58,273 nt of DNA from assembly GCF_010811875.1 (NCBI RefSeq), contig NZ_VKHP01000022.1, positions 1-58,273 of the forward strand. Reading direction: 5' to 3'. A program made the translations under genes and the position numbers. Below the pieces are notes generated by a model. It was given only the letters and a program-made list of their open reading frames with translations. It had not been told where the DNA came from and searched no databases. Shown here piece after piece: positions 1 to 8,006 of this stretch; the stretch's first letter is position 1; every line of letters begins with the position of its first letter. The stretch comes from Bradyrhizobium uaiense (GTDB taxonomy: Bacteria; Pseudomonadota; Alphaproteobacteria; Rhizobiales; Xanthobacteraceae).

Positions 1-701
1 CCTCCATTGGCGCCCCCTGTGCCTGGTGAGCCACCACCCCCCGGGTCGGCGGCCCCAGCGCCACCACCGGCAGCGCCGACAGCGATGCCGGCAGCCCCGT
101 TGCCACCCGTCGAGCCAGTCTGGCCGGCCCCGCCGTTGGCGCCGAGGCCAATCCCGCCTCCGCCACCACCGCCGGAGTTACCACCGTTTCCGCCATTGCC
201 ACCGAGCCCGCCGCCACCGCCACCACCGGCGACGGTCGAGCCGTAATTGCCGCCGCTTCCGCCATTAGCCTGATTGCTCGCGAGCGACACATTGCTGACC
301 GTGACGTTGGCGCCGCTGGCGACGAACAGCGCGCCGCCCTTGGCGACGGCGTTCTGGATGGTGAGATTGTTGATCGCGACGCTGCCGGCGTAGACGAAGA
401 ATCCGCGCTGCAGGCCGCCGCCATCGAGCGTGAAGTTGCCGCCGTTAATGGTTACGGTGCCGCTTGAATTGATGACCGGCAGCGTTGTTCCGGCGGTGAG
501 CGTGATGTTGTTCGTGATGTTGAGCGTATAGTTGGTGCCGGGATTGTTATCGATCGTCGTCAGCGCGGTGACGAGGCTCGCGCCATCGCCGACATTCAGC
601 ACCGTCTGGGCACGTGCGCCAGTCCCGAACGCGACGAGCAGAGCGACGGTTACGGCAACCCGTCGCAAGCGGGGCAATCGAAAACGTTCCTCGACCTGCA
701 C
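1..701 (-). CDS. Gly-rich secreted/autotransporter-like protein, N-terminal part (gene runs off the window)
   Basis: About 233 codons read on the minus strand, with the 3' end beyond base 1. I chose the GTG at 701 because an in-frame stop lies about 40 nt upstream and no ATG lies between. Residues 1-32 look like a signal peptide: an Arg-rich start, a hydrophobic core of Ala, Val and Leu, and an ARA|Q cleavage site. Next come about 100 residues of short beta-prone repeats rich in Asn, Ile, Thr and Leu, of the kind found in right-handed beta-helix passenger domains. Bases 1-245 then encode a Gly/Asn/Ala-rich tract resembling mycobacterial PGRS repeats. The beta-barrel that would prove an autotransporter (type V secretion) lies outside the window, so secretion is seen and the route is inferred. 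An adhesin or other surface protein is likely. Confidence 0.7.
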   Translation of the reverse strand, partial: MQVEERFRLPRLRRVAVTVALLVAFGTGARAQTVLNVGDGASLVTALTTIDNNPGTNYTLNITNNITLTAGTTLPVINSSGTVTINGGNFTLDGGGLQRGFFVYAGSVAINNLTIQNAVAKGGALFVASGANVTVSNVSLASNQANGGSGGNYGSTVAGGGGGGGLGGNGGNGGNSGGGGGGGIGLGANGGAGQTGSTGGNGAAGIAVGAAGGGAGAADPGGGGSPGTGGANG

Positions 702-977
702 GCGAATGCCATTCCAACTCGGGCCGAGAATAGGCGGCCACTGAAAATCTCAGCGTGAGGTTGTATCCCCTGAGACATCCTGCCGCATCACGAAAAACAA
801 AGATGCAACCGAAAGCGCGACGATGTGCTTTCTGTGCCACAAAGTCATGTCCGCACGTTTCCTTGCGCCGCCTCGACACGCTCGCGTGAGATTTACCGGA
901 ATACTTGTTGAGGCATGCCGATCGCACATTGCGTGGCGCGATCGGCTGCTGAATTGCTGTTGGCGATCCGGGTGCCG

Positions 978-2000
978 CTACGTCAACTTCCCCGTATATT
1001 TCTCCAGCGTCGCCCAGGCGTCCGCGCCGTAAGTCTTCTGCCACTGCGTGTAGAAGCCGGCCTTCACCAGCGCGGCCCTGAACTGGACGTGATCGAGCTT
1101 GTTGAAGGTCATGCCCTTCGCGGTCAGCTCGGCCTGCAGCGAGCGATCGAGCTCGATGAGATCAGCGCGCTCCTTCATTGCGGCCGCGTCGAACGCCGCA
1201 TTGATGATCTCGAGCAGATCGGGCGGCAGGCTCGCCATCGCGCGGCGGTTGCCGATGATCCAGTAGCCGCTCCAGCAATGGTTCGACAGCGCGCAGTATT
1301 TCTGGACCTCGTAGAGCTTTCCGGTCGAGACCTGCGCCAGCGGATTCTCCTGTCCCTCGACGATGTGGGTCTGCAGCGCCGAATAGAGCTCGCTGTAGGA
1401 GATGCTCGACGGCAATGCGCCGAGGCCTGAGAACAGTGAGGTCAAGAGCGCGGTCACGGGTACGCGGATCTTGAAGCCCTTGAGATCATCGACACTGCCG
1501 AGCTGTCGGCTCGACGATGATGTGATCTGGCGGAAACCGTTGTCCCAAACCTTCTTCAACGGCACCAGGCCGGTCCTGGCGATCGCCTCGCGCACGGTGT
1601 CGCCGACGCCGCCATCCATCGCCGCCCAGACTTGATCGTAGGATTGGAATGCGAAGCCGATGCTGGGCAGCCCCGAAAGCGGCACCAGGATCGACAGCGT
1701 CAGGCTCGGCGCGGCCATCAACTCGATCCCGCCGGCCCGGACCTGCGACAGCATTTCAGGGTCGCCGCCGAGCTGGCTGTTCGGAAACACCGTGATGCTG
1801 ACCCGCCCCGACGACTGCGCCGCAACATCCTTTGCGGCCTCGACGAGGCGGATTGTTAGCGGATGGGTTTCCGGAGTGTTGACGCCGAGCTTGAAGTCGA
1901 ACTCGGCGGCGGCAAGGACTGGCTTACCAAACATGGTGGCGGCAACGGCCGCGGAGCCGGTTCCCAGCACCCGGCGGCGCGTCATATTCTTTGTTTTCAT
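978..2000 (-). CDS. TRAP transporter solute-binding protein, DctP family (orphan)
   Basis: 340 aa, the usual size for DctP/TAXI-type periplasmic receptors of TRAP transporters, which bind carboxylates and hand them to DctQM permeases. The N-terminus has a twin-arginine-like signal (MTRRRVLGTGSAA) with a hydrophobic stretch and an Ala-rich cleavage area near residue 32. The mature part begins with the family pattern 'FKLGVNTPETHP' and includes 'GGIELMAAPS' and 'WDNGFRQIT', typical of the DctP fold. The start is supported by GGGAGAAAA just upstream of the ATG. No dctQ or dctM gene lies on either side: downstream on the same strand is the Gly-rich secreted protein. It must therefore use a permease encoded elsewhere or act as a sensor partner. 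The substrate cannot be told from sequence. Confidence 0.85.
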   Translation of the reverse strand: MKTKNMTRRRVLGTGSAAVAATMFGKPVLAAAEFDFKLGVNTPETHPLTIRLVEAAKDVAAQSSGRVSITVFPNSQLGGDPEMLSQVRAGGIELMAAPSLTLSILVPLSGLPSIGFAFQSYDQVWAAMDGGVGDTVREAIARTGLVPLKKVWDNGFRQITSSSSRQLGSVDDLKGFKIRVPVTALLTSLFSGLGALPSSISYSELYSALQTHIVEGQENPLAQVSTGKLYEVQKYCALSNHCWSGYWIIGNRRAMASLPPDLLEIINAAFDAAAMKERADLIELDRSLQAELTAKGMTFNKLDHVQFRAALVKAGFYTQWQKTYGADAWATLEKYTGKLT

Positions 2001-2190
2001 TATTGTTTTTCTCCCGAGCGCGTTCCGCGCCTGGAGCCAGTTTCAGCCCTCCGGCTGTGTGATGCAAGGCACGGTGAAACCAATCCGCCTGTGGCACGAA
2101 ACCATTTCCGGGAACTCACGAAACGATCCGGAAACAGATGCGGCTTACCAGTAGCTGCCATAGACGGCGCATAGACGCCCGGAGGCGACC

Positions 2191-2394
2191 ATGAACCACT
2201 CGATCCATTCAGCCGATCGCGCGACCCACCTCAAGATTGTGGTGGTTGCCCTTGTTGCGGCCATCGGGGTTGCGGCTTTCGGCATTTCGGCGCGGAACAA
2301 CGCGGATTTCACCCAGACTGCTCAGACCACCCAGGTCATCAAGGCCGGTAAGCCGGTCGCGATCACCTCCTCGGGCGCCTCGACCGTCCGCTAA
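2191..2394 (+). CDS. Small single-pass membrane protein, unknown function
   Basis: 67 aa. GGAGG lies 5 nt before the ATG, a strong ribosome binding site. After a short polar N-terminus, residues about 14-32 form one hydrophobic segment (IVVVALVAAIGVAAFGI), followed by a Thr/Gln/Lys-rich tail that would lie in the periplasm if the N-terminus is cytoplasmic. A rho-independent terminator follows directly, so it is a stand-alone transcription unit, transcribed divergently from the TRAP binding protein. I recognise no domain. Small proteins of this shape are common in Bradyrhizobium, but I cannot give a role. Confidence 0.6.
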   Translation: MNHSIHSADRATHLKIVVVALVAAIGVAAFGISARNNADFTQTAQTTQVIKAGKPVAITSSGASTVR

Positions 2395-2420
2395 GACGTT
2401 CCACACTTCGGCAGACAAAC

Positions 2421-2442
2421 GGCCGCTTCGGGCGGCCTTTTT
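2421..2442 (+). terminator. Rho-independent terminator after the small membrane protein
   Basis: GGCCG (2421-2425) pairs with CGGCC (2433-2437) around a short TTCGG-containing loop, followed by a T run. It lies 26 nt past the stop at 2394. Confidence 0.75.
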
Positions 2443-2726
2443 GTTGGGCGCTGCCGAACTGAAACAGCTGTCCCATTCCGACGCGCATGACCGCGGGCCG
2501 GCCACAGCAGGACCAGACGGCACCGCGGCCTGACCCGGGCGAGCCCGCCCGCAGCGAACCTGAAATCCACGCCAACTCCTTCCCCTGCTACCGGCGTTAA
2601 CCCCGTTACGCGCCTACGCATCGACGGGCGGCGATTCCGCGCCGCGCGGCACGATCGCTGCCCCTTCCAAACCGTCTTGCCCCGCTCTCGCCCCGATGCG
2701 GGACAGGCAGAGTTTGGAGGATTGCG
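2443..2726. other. Intergenic region upstream of the UbiA operon
   Basis: GC-rich stretch with no credible gene. The only clear signal is the ribosome binding site TTGGAGG at about 2714-2720, 6 nt before the ATG at 2727. The operon promoter presumably lies here, but I could not pick a convincing -35/-10 pair. Confidence 0.4.
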
Positions 2727-3716
2727 ATGTCCGTCACCAACCACGCCCAGCCGGCCGCCGGCATCACCGATTACATTGCGATCGCCAGGCCAGACCACTG
2801 GATCAAGCATGTGCTGATCATCCCCGGCGTCGCCTTTGCGCTGATCATGTCGCAGACCGGGCCGATCGAGCTTGCGACGCTCGCCGAGCGCCTCGTCATC
2901 TGCCTGTTCGTTGCGATGGCGCTGTCGTCGGCCAACTACACCATCAACGAATGGCTCGATGCGCCGTTCGACGCCATGCACCCGACCAAGCGCGCCCGCC
3001 CCGCGGTGCAGACCGCGATGTCGCCGACCATCGTGCTTGCGCAATACGTCGTGCTGACCACCGTCGGCATCTGGGCCGCCAACCGGCTCGGCTATGCCTT
3101 CGCTGCCACCGCGACTGTGTTCGCGGTGTTCGGCGTGATCTACAATGTGCGTCCGATCCGCGCCAAGGACCGCGCCTTCGTCGACGTCATCGTCGAGTCC
3201 CTCAACAATCCGCTGCGCTTCCTGTTCGGCTGGTTCGCCGTGGTGCCGAGCATCGCGCCACCGGTGTCGATCCTGCTCGCCTACTGGTTCGGTGGTGCCT
3301 TCCTGATGGCGGCCAAGCGGGTCTCCGAGCATCGCGCAATCGTCGAGGCCGGCGGCACCGCCAACCTCGCCGCCTACCGGCCCTCCTTCGCGGTCTATAC
3401 CCATTCGAGCCTGGTCACGAGTTGTCTCGTCTATGCCCAGGGCTTTGCCTTCATGATGGCGATCTTCCTGCTGAAATATCGCATCGAGTATCTCGTCGTG
3501 GTGCCGATGCTGATCGCGCTGTTCGCGTCCTATATGCGGCTGGCACTGACGCCGGATTCCGCCGCTGCACGGCCGGAGGAACTGATGCGGCAGCCGGCGA
3601 TGCTGATCGCGGCGGCGGTCACCATGGCGCTGTTCGGCATCCTGACCTTCGTCGACCTGCCCTGGCTGAACAGCCTCACCAGTTCGGACCTCATCCGTCT
3701 CGGCGGGATCCGCTGA
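2727..3716 (+). CDS. UbiA-family polyprenyl-phosphate phosphoribosyltransferase (DPPR synthase / NoeC-like)
   Basis: 329 aa multi-spanning membrane protein. Residues 74-92 fit N-[DE]-x2-D-x3-D-x2-HP-x-K-x2-RP, the Asp-rich motif of the UbiA branch that moves phosphoribose from PRPP to decaprenyl phosphate (mycobacterial Rv3806c, rhizobial NoeC), rather than the quinone or heme branches. The second loop motif is near residues 145-165 (YNVRPIRAKDRAFVDVIVES). Known family role: first step toward decaprenyl-phosphoryl-ribose or -arabinose, the lipid-linked pentose donor for cell-envelope arabinan or Nod-factor arabinosylation. A GT-C-like protein follows with a 2-nt gap and then a HAD phosphatase, which fits that route: DPPR made, dephosphorylated, then used by a membrane glycosyltransferase. 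The 2'-epimerase pair (DprE1/E2-like) is not in the window. The exact acceptor lipid is inferred. Confidence 0.75.
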   Translation: MSVTNHAQPAAGITDYIAIARPDHWIKHVLIIPGVAFALIMSQTGPIELATLAERLVICLFVAMALSSANYTINEWLDAPFDAMHPTKRARPAVQTAMSPTIVLAQYVVLTTVGIWAANRLGYAFAATATVFAVFGVIYNVRPIRAKDRAFVDVIVESLNNPLRFLFGWFAVVPSIAPPVSILLAYWFGGAFLMAAKRVSEHRAIVEAGGTANLAAYRPSFAVYTHSSLVTSCLVYAQGFAFMMAIFLLKYRIEYLVVVPMLIALFASYMRLALTPDSAAARPEELMRQPAMLIAAAVTMALFGILTFVDLPWLNSLTSSDLIRLGGIR

Positions 3717-3718
3717 TC

Positions 3719-5344
3719 ATGTCGATTGCAACTCCGTTCGAGGCACAGAAGGCCAATTTCGGCGTCGTCGCCATGGCGCTGCTGTTCGCGGCGCTGCTCG
3801 TGCTGCTCGATGGTCCGATCTGGCTGGTGAAGCTGGTTCCGACCCAGGACGGGCCGGTGCATCTCGCGCAGGCCGACCTGATCGCCCGCTTCGGCTGGGG
3901 CGGCGCGCTGCAAGAGCCGGCGGCGTCGTTCTATCAATGGAATCCACGGATCGAGCCGAACTCGGCGATCTATCTGCTGCTTGCCGCGCTGATCCGGCTG
4001 ACCGGCGATGCGCTGGTCGCCAACAGCCTGTTCCTCAGCCTCTATGGCCTCGTCTGGATCGTTGCGGCGTTCGCGGCGAGCCGCGCAGAGACCGAGCGGC
4101 CGTTGCTGCCGGCGCTGCTGCTGCTGCCGATCGCTTTCGGCGTCTTCATCCATTGGGGCTTCTACAATTTCGCGCTGGGCATCCCGCTGTTCCTGCTGTT
4201 CGCGAGCTTCTGGCGCGGCCTCAACGGCCGCCGCGATGCGCTGGCCTTTGTCGCGACCGCGGTGTTCCTGGCCGCGCTCTATCTCACTCACATCACCTCG
4301 GTCGTCGCGGCTTGTCTGCTGCTCGCCGCCGACGGCATGGCGCGCGCCGTCGCGACCTTCGAGCGGCAAGGCACCAAGGCCGCCGTACGGCGCCTGCTGC
4401 GCGATGGCCTGTGGGCCGCCGCGGCCGCGCTGCCTGTCTTGCTTCTGATTGCAAGCTTCCTGCTCGCCTACCAGAACATCGCCGGCGAGACCGCCAGCAC
4501 CGAGGGCGGCATTGCCCAGATCATCCGCCGCGTCGTGGCCGCGACCTATCTCTTCACCTTCACCCGGTGGGAAGTGATCGCGCTCGCCCCTGTGCTCGGC
4601 GCGATCGTCCTGGCGGGTTTCGTCGCGCTACGGCGCTTCCGTTCGGGTGATCTGCTGTGGCCTGTGTTCTTCGTCCTCGTGGTGGCGCTGTCGCTGCTCA
4701 ATCTCAAGACCGGCTCGGCGCTGCTGTCGGAACGTCTTGCGCCCTATAGCGGGATCGCGATCGTGCTCGCGATCGCAAGCCGCCAGCCCGCTCCGGCGCT
4801 GGCCCGTGCGCTTGGCATGGCCGCGCTGTCCGGCCTGGTTGGACAGACTGCGGTCCGTGCCGTCGCCTACGAGAGCTGGGCTCCGACGCTGGAAAGCGAG
4901 CTCGCCGCCGGCCGCGACAATCCCGGCCAGAGCTTTGCCAGTGCCGACCTGATCGCCCAGCGCGACAGCCATCTGTTCGCCTGGCGCATCCGTCCGACAC
5001 TGCACGCCGCGCAGACCGCAGCACTTGCGGGTCGCGGCGTCGGCCTGTCGTCGCCGCTGCCCTCGACACGGTATTTCGGCTACTTCCCGCTGCAATACGT
5101 CGAGGCACGCGATTTCATGCGTGCCACGCCGGACTGGCAGGATACGCCCGACGTCGCCTCAGTCGCCAAATTTCGCGCCGCCAATCATGGCGCGCCGCAG
5201 GTCTTGATCGTCTCGAGCTCGGATGAAGACGGTGTGGCCTTTGCCGCCAGGTTCGGCTACGGCGATTGCAGGACCACCGAGACCGGGGCACGCGAGATCG
5301 ACGTGTGCAAGGTTGCAACCCGGCTGAGCGCCGCGAATGACTGA
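3719..5344 (+). CDS. Multi-TM GT-C-like membrane glycosyltransferase candidate
   Basis: 541 aa. The ATG at 3719 follows the UbiA stop by 2 nt, so the genes are probably translationally coupled. There are about 10-11 hydrophobic segments from residue 15 to about 390, then a roughly 150-residue soluble C-terminal domain. The first large loop after TM1 carries 'PTQDGPVHLAQADL', with Asp and His placed as in the first-loop acidic motif of GT-C transferases that use polyprenyl-phosphate sugars. No precise family is certain. Context (DPPR-synthase-like gene before, HAD phosphatase after, with an 8-nt overlap) suggests it transfers the lipid-linked pentose or another sugar on the periplasmic side. 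It could instead be an uncharacterised membrane protein of glycan export. Confidence 0.6.
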   Translation: MSIATPFEAQKANFGVVAMALLFAALLVLLDGPIWLVKLVPTQDGPVHLAQADLIARFGWGGALQEPAASFYQWNPRIEPNSAIYLLLAALIRLTGDALVANSLFLSLYGLVWIVAAFAASRAETERPLLPALLLLPIAFGVFIHWGFYNFALGIPLFLLFASFWRGLNGRRDALAFVATAVFLAALYLTHITSVVAACLLLAADGMARAVATFERQGTKAAVRRLLRDGLWAAAAALPVLLLIASFLLAYQNIAGETASTEGGIAQIIRRVVAATYLFTFTRWEVIALAPVLGAIVLAGFVALRRFRSGDLLWPVFFVLVVALSLLNLKTGSALLSERLAPYSGIAIVLAIASRQPAPALARALGMAALSGLVGQTAVRAVAYESWAPTLESELAAGRDNPGQSFASADLIAQRDSHLFAWRIRPTLHAAQTAALAGRGVGLSSPLPSTRYFGYFPLQYVEARDFMRATPDWQDTPDVASVAKFRAANHGAPQVLIVSSSDEDGVAFAARFGYGDCRTTETGAREIDVCKVATRLSAAND

Positions 5345-5981
5345 ACCTCGCCTCGCCGGCAATGGCATTGCCAGGCCGCAGGACACCTCCAGCACCGACG
5401 GGTTGGCCACTCTGCTCGGCCTCCCGGCCTCGCTGCCGTTGGTGCTCGACCTCGACGGCACGCTGATCAAGGGCGACCTGCTCTATCTCAGCCTGTTCTC
5501 GATCCTGCGCCGCAATCCGCTGATCGTCGCGGCATGCGCCGCCTGGCTGACGCGCGGCCGCGCGGCGCTGAAGCGCCAGCTCGCGCTGCGCCAGCGCATC
5601 GACTGGAGCCGGATCGATCTCCACCAGGACGTCGTCGCCTTGGCCGAGCGTGAGAAAGCGGCCGGCCGCCGCGTCGTGCTGGCGACCGCGGCCGACGCGC
5701 TGCTTGCGAACCAACTTGCATCGCGCCTGCCATGGATCGACCAGGTGCTCGCCTCCGATGGCGAACACAATCTCAAGGGCGCGAACAAGGCTGACCTGCT
5801 GCTGAAGACCTTTCCCGCGGGCTTCATTTATGCAGGCGACAGCGCGTCCGACCTCGCGGTCTGGGCCCACGCCGCCGGCATCATCACCGTCAATGCGCGG
5901 CAGGCCGTGCGCGCCACCGCCGCCAGGCTCAACAGGCCGACGTTGCACCTGCCGGGCCGCACCGCCGCGTCGAAGTCTTAA
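5337..5981 (+). CDS. HAD-superfamily phosphatase (NoeH-like)
   Basis: 214 aa, starting inside the last codons of the preceding gene (8-nt overlap). HAD motif I is VLDLDGTLIKGD (nucleophile D38, acid/base D40); motif II is the Thr in 'VLATAADA'; motif III Lys is in 'GANKADLL'; motif IV is 'AGDSASDLAVW'. The same domain type is often fused to UbiA-like DPPR synthases in proteobacteria; here it is a separate protein. The likely job is removing the 5-phosphate from decaprenyl-phosphoryl-5-phosphoribose, which needs a dedicated phosphatase before epimerisation. The substrate is inferred from the operon only. The stop is followed by about 100 nt before the next gene. Confidence 0.75.
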   Translation: MTEPRLAGNGIARPQDTSSTDGLATLLGLPASLPLVLDLDGTLIKGDLLYLSLFSILRRNPLIVAACAAWLTRGRAALKRQLALRQRIDWSRIDLHQDVVALAEREKAAGRRVVLATAADALLANQLASRLPWIDQVLASDGEHNLKGANKADLLLKTFPAGFIYAGDSASDLAVWAHAAGIITVNARQAVRATAARLNRPTLHLPGRTAASKS

Positions 5982-6079
5982 CCGCGTCCTAACGCGGTCG
6001 TTCGATTGCAATCCGCTCCGCGACCCCAGTTTTAAAAATTGTTCCCTAAGGTCGGCGTCGTCAGAGGCGCAGGCCCACA

Positions 6080-6280
6080 ATGAATTTGCATCAGCAAGTA
6101 ATTTCGACCGGCTTCAAGATCATCTGCACGGATTGCGGCAGCCTGGCGATCAAGGTCGCCGATCCGGCGCACGCAGCCGGCGACACCATCATCGAATGCC
6201 GCCGCTGCAACGCGGTGCGCGGCACCGTGGCGGACCTGCACACCCTGGCCCGTCGCGGCCGCGACCTGTTCGAATTCTAG
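6080..6280 (+). CDS. Zinc-ribbon microprotein
   Basis: 66 aa with two CxxC knuckles, C16/C19 and C40/C43, the spacing of a treble-clef or zinc-ribbon fold. There is no signal peptide and no extra domain. It sits between the lipid-pentose operon and a 55-residue protein on the same strand. Zinc ribbons this small usually bind nucleic acid or a partner protein, but no function can be assigned. The N-terminal 'MNLHQQVISTGFKIICTDCG' reads as a complete start. Confidence 0.65.
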   Translation: MNLHQQVISTGFKIICTDCGSLAIKVADPAHAAGDTIIECRRCNAVRGTVADLHTLARRGRDLFEF

Positions 6281-6319
6281 CCCCCGGCACCGCCGATGCT
6301 GTCAGATCCGAAGGCAACC

Positions 6320-6487
6320 ATGCAGAACGACGTTCCAATGGAGACGGTCTGGTCGATCCTCGAGGCTGCCAACGAACTGGGCGATACCCCGACGGTGGAC
6401 GCCTGCCGCCGCATCATCGACGCCAATCTGCGCGGCGACGTTCCCGGCCAATCCGACCTGAACGCTGTCGCCGCCTTCTTTGCCTGA
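6320..6487 (+). CDS. Small acidic helical protein, unknown
   Basis: 55 aa from the ATG at 6320 (MQNDVPMETVWSILEAANELG). I preferred this start over the ATG at 6296 because AAGG lies about 7 nt upstream. The sequence is helix-prone (WSILEAANELGDTPTVDACRRIIDAN), acidic, with no Cys pair or membrane segment. It lies 39 nt behind the zinc-ribbon gene and may be co-transcribed. No family recognised. Confidence 0.5.
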   Translation: MQNDVPMETVWSILEAANELGDTPTVDACRRIIDANLRGDVPGQSDLNAVAAFFA

Positions 6488-6652
6488 TCAAGGCAACCTG
6501 TTGCTGTCTGTGAACCTAATGCGGCGCCGCGGTGACAGACCGTCCGGCGGAAACACAACAACATGGACCGGGACGTCGCTTAACTTTGCTTGACTTGCTT
6601 CGTCCGCAGCCGGCTGGCTAACTGGCAGCCAGCTTTCGATTCGGACTGGCCG

Positions 6653-7954
6653 ATGAAATTGACGCGCGACGACCTGGTTGTCGGGATCACGATCCCTGGG
6701 TTCTTCGTCCTCAGCGTCGGCTCGTTGATCGCCTGCGGGCACGCCTTCCCGGCGATGCACGTCTGGCGATCCGACGTGACGGTGCAGGCCGTGCTTGGCA
6801 CCGCCGTCATGGTCGTCTTCATCCCGGCGTTTGTCGCAGCACGCTTCAGCTTCGGTTATCTGGTGGGCTTCCCGCTGCTGTCGGCCGTGTTCGGCTTCGT
6901 GTGGCTCAGCTTCTTCAGCGAATTCGATTATCCGCACGCCATCGCCCGCTGGGCCATGATTGCCGCGCTGGCCGCAGCGATCATCCCGCTGATGTTCCAG
7001 AATATCCATCTTTGGCGGCCCGACCTGTCGGGCGCTACCATTGAGCGTGTCGCGCTGCTGCTGCTGGTGTCGTCCTTCGCCGTGCTGATCGGCGACATCT
7101 CCTACGGTGCCAATCTCGGCAATCCCTATGGCGCAGCCCGCAACGCCGTCGTGCGGCCGGCGCTGCTGAACTATCTCACCGGAATCATGATCGGCGCGGT
7201 TCTGCCGTATCTGTTCGCGTATTTCGCATCGCACCGCCGATGGATCGCGGCGGCCGGCGTGTTGCTGCTTGCGCTCAGCTTCTATCCAGTGGTCAACAAC
7301 AAGACCGTCCTCCTGTTGCCGATCTGGCTGCCATTTCTGTTCTGGTTGTTCAGCCGCTTCAATCCGCGGCTCGCCACGGTGCTCGCATTCCTGATCCCGA
7401 TGATGATCGGCCTACTGGCTTTCTTCGTTCTCGCTGCCGACAGGAACTATGTCCTGTTCAGCGCCATCAATCTGCGCTTCCTCGCGATCCCCTCGCTCGC
7501 GCTTGATCACTACGCCGACTTCTTTGCGCATCGCGAGCTCACCTGGTTCTGCCAGATCACCGTCCTGCGCCACGCGACCGCCTGCCCGTATGGCGAGCTC
7601 GGCCCGACGCTCGGAGCGATCTATCGGAACGGCAATTTCAATGCCTTCTTCCTCGCCACCGAGGGCATCGCATCGGTCGGCCTTCCGCTCGCCCCCCTGT
7701 CGGCGCTGGCGTGCGGCCTGATCCTGTCGATCGGATCGATGGTCTCGCGGCATCTCCCACCGCGCTTCATCGCGGTGTCGTCCGGCATCGCCGTTCAGGC
7801 GATCATGAACGTGCCGCTCACGACAGGCCTGCTGTCGAATGGGGTTGCTTTGCTGTTCCTGCTGTGGTGGCTGACGCCCGAACAGCAGGCGGCAGCGTCG
7901 CGTCATCGGCGACAGTCAACGCTGCCCATCAATGTCGTCGGTGTCGCGGCCTGA
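6653..7954 (+). CDS. Multi-TM membrane protein, O-antigen polymerase (Wzy)-like
   Basis: 433 aa from the ATG at 6653. An in-frame TTG at 6590 would add 21 polar residues and is less likely. The protein has about 11-12 hydrophobic helices and one larger hydrophilic loop in the second half (about residues 300-350: YADFFAHRELTWFCQITVLRHATACPYGELG), the topology of Wzy/Wzx-like or O-antigen ligase-like glycan polymerases. Sequence motifs are too weak to name a family. Its place between the lipid-pentose operon and a methyltransferase supports a role in surface polysaccharide. The stop at 7954 converges with the minus-strand methyltransferase. Confidence 0.55.
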   Translation: MKLTRDDLVVGITIPGFFVLSVGSLIACGHAFPAMHVWRSDVTVQAVLGTAVMVVFIPAFVAARFSFGYLVGFPLLSAVFGFVWLSFFSEFDYPHAIARWAMIAALAAAIIPLMFQNIHLWRPDLSGATIERVALLLLVSSFAVLIGDISYGANLGNPYGAARNAVVRPALLNYLTGIMIGAVLPYLFAYFASHRRWIAAAGVLLLALSFYPVVNNKTVLLLPIWLPFLFWLFSRFNPRLATVLAFLIPMMIGLLAFFVLAADRNYVLFSAINLRFLAIPSLALDHYADFFAHRELTWFCQITVLRHATACPYGELGPTLGAIYRNGNFNAFFLATEGIASVGLPLAPLSALACGLILSIGSMVSRHLPPRFIAVSSGIAVQAIMNVPLTTGLLSNGVALLFLLWWLTPEQQAAASRHRRQSTLPINVVGVAA

Positions 7955-8006
7955 TTTTTTCGCATCCTGCCGCGGCACGACGTTGCCGAAAAGCTGAAGA
8001 CGTGCC

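Noticed and set aside
7..268. Pro-rich and Arg/His-rich open frames on the plus strand
   Set aside because: They are antisense shadows of the Gly-rich repeat of the minus-strand secreted protein.
2391..3404. Long minus-strand frame over the UbiA gene
   Set aside because: Antisense shadow; Gly/Asp/His-rich low-complexity translation without any motif.
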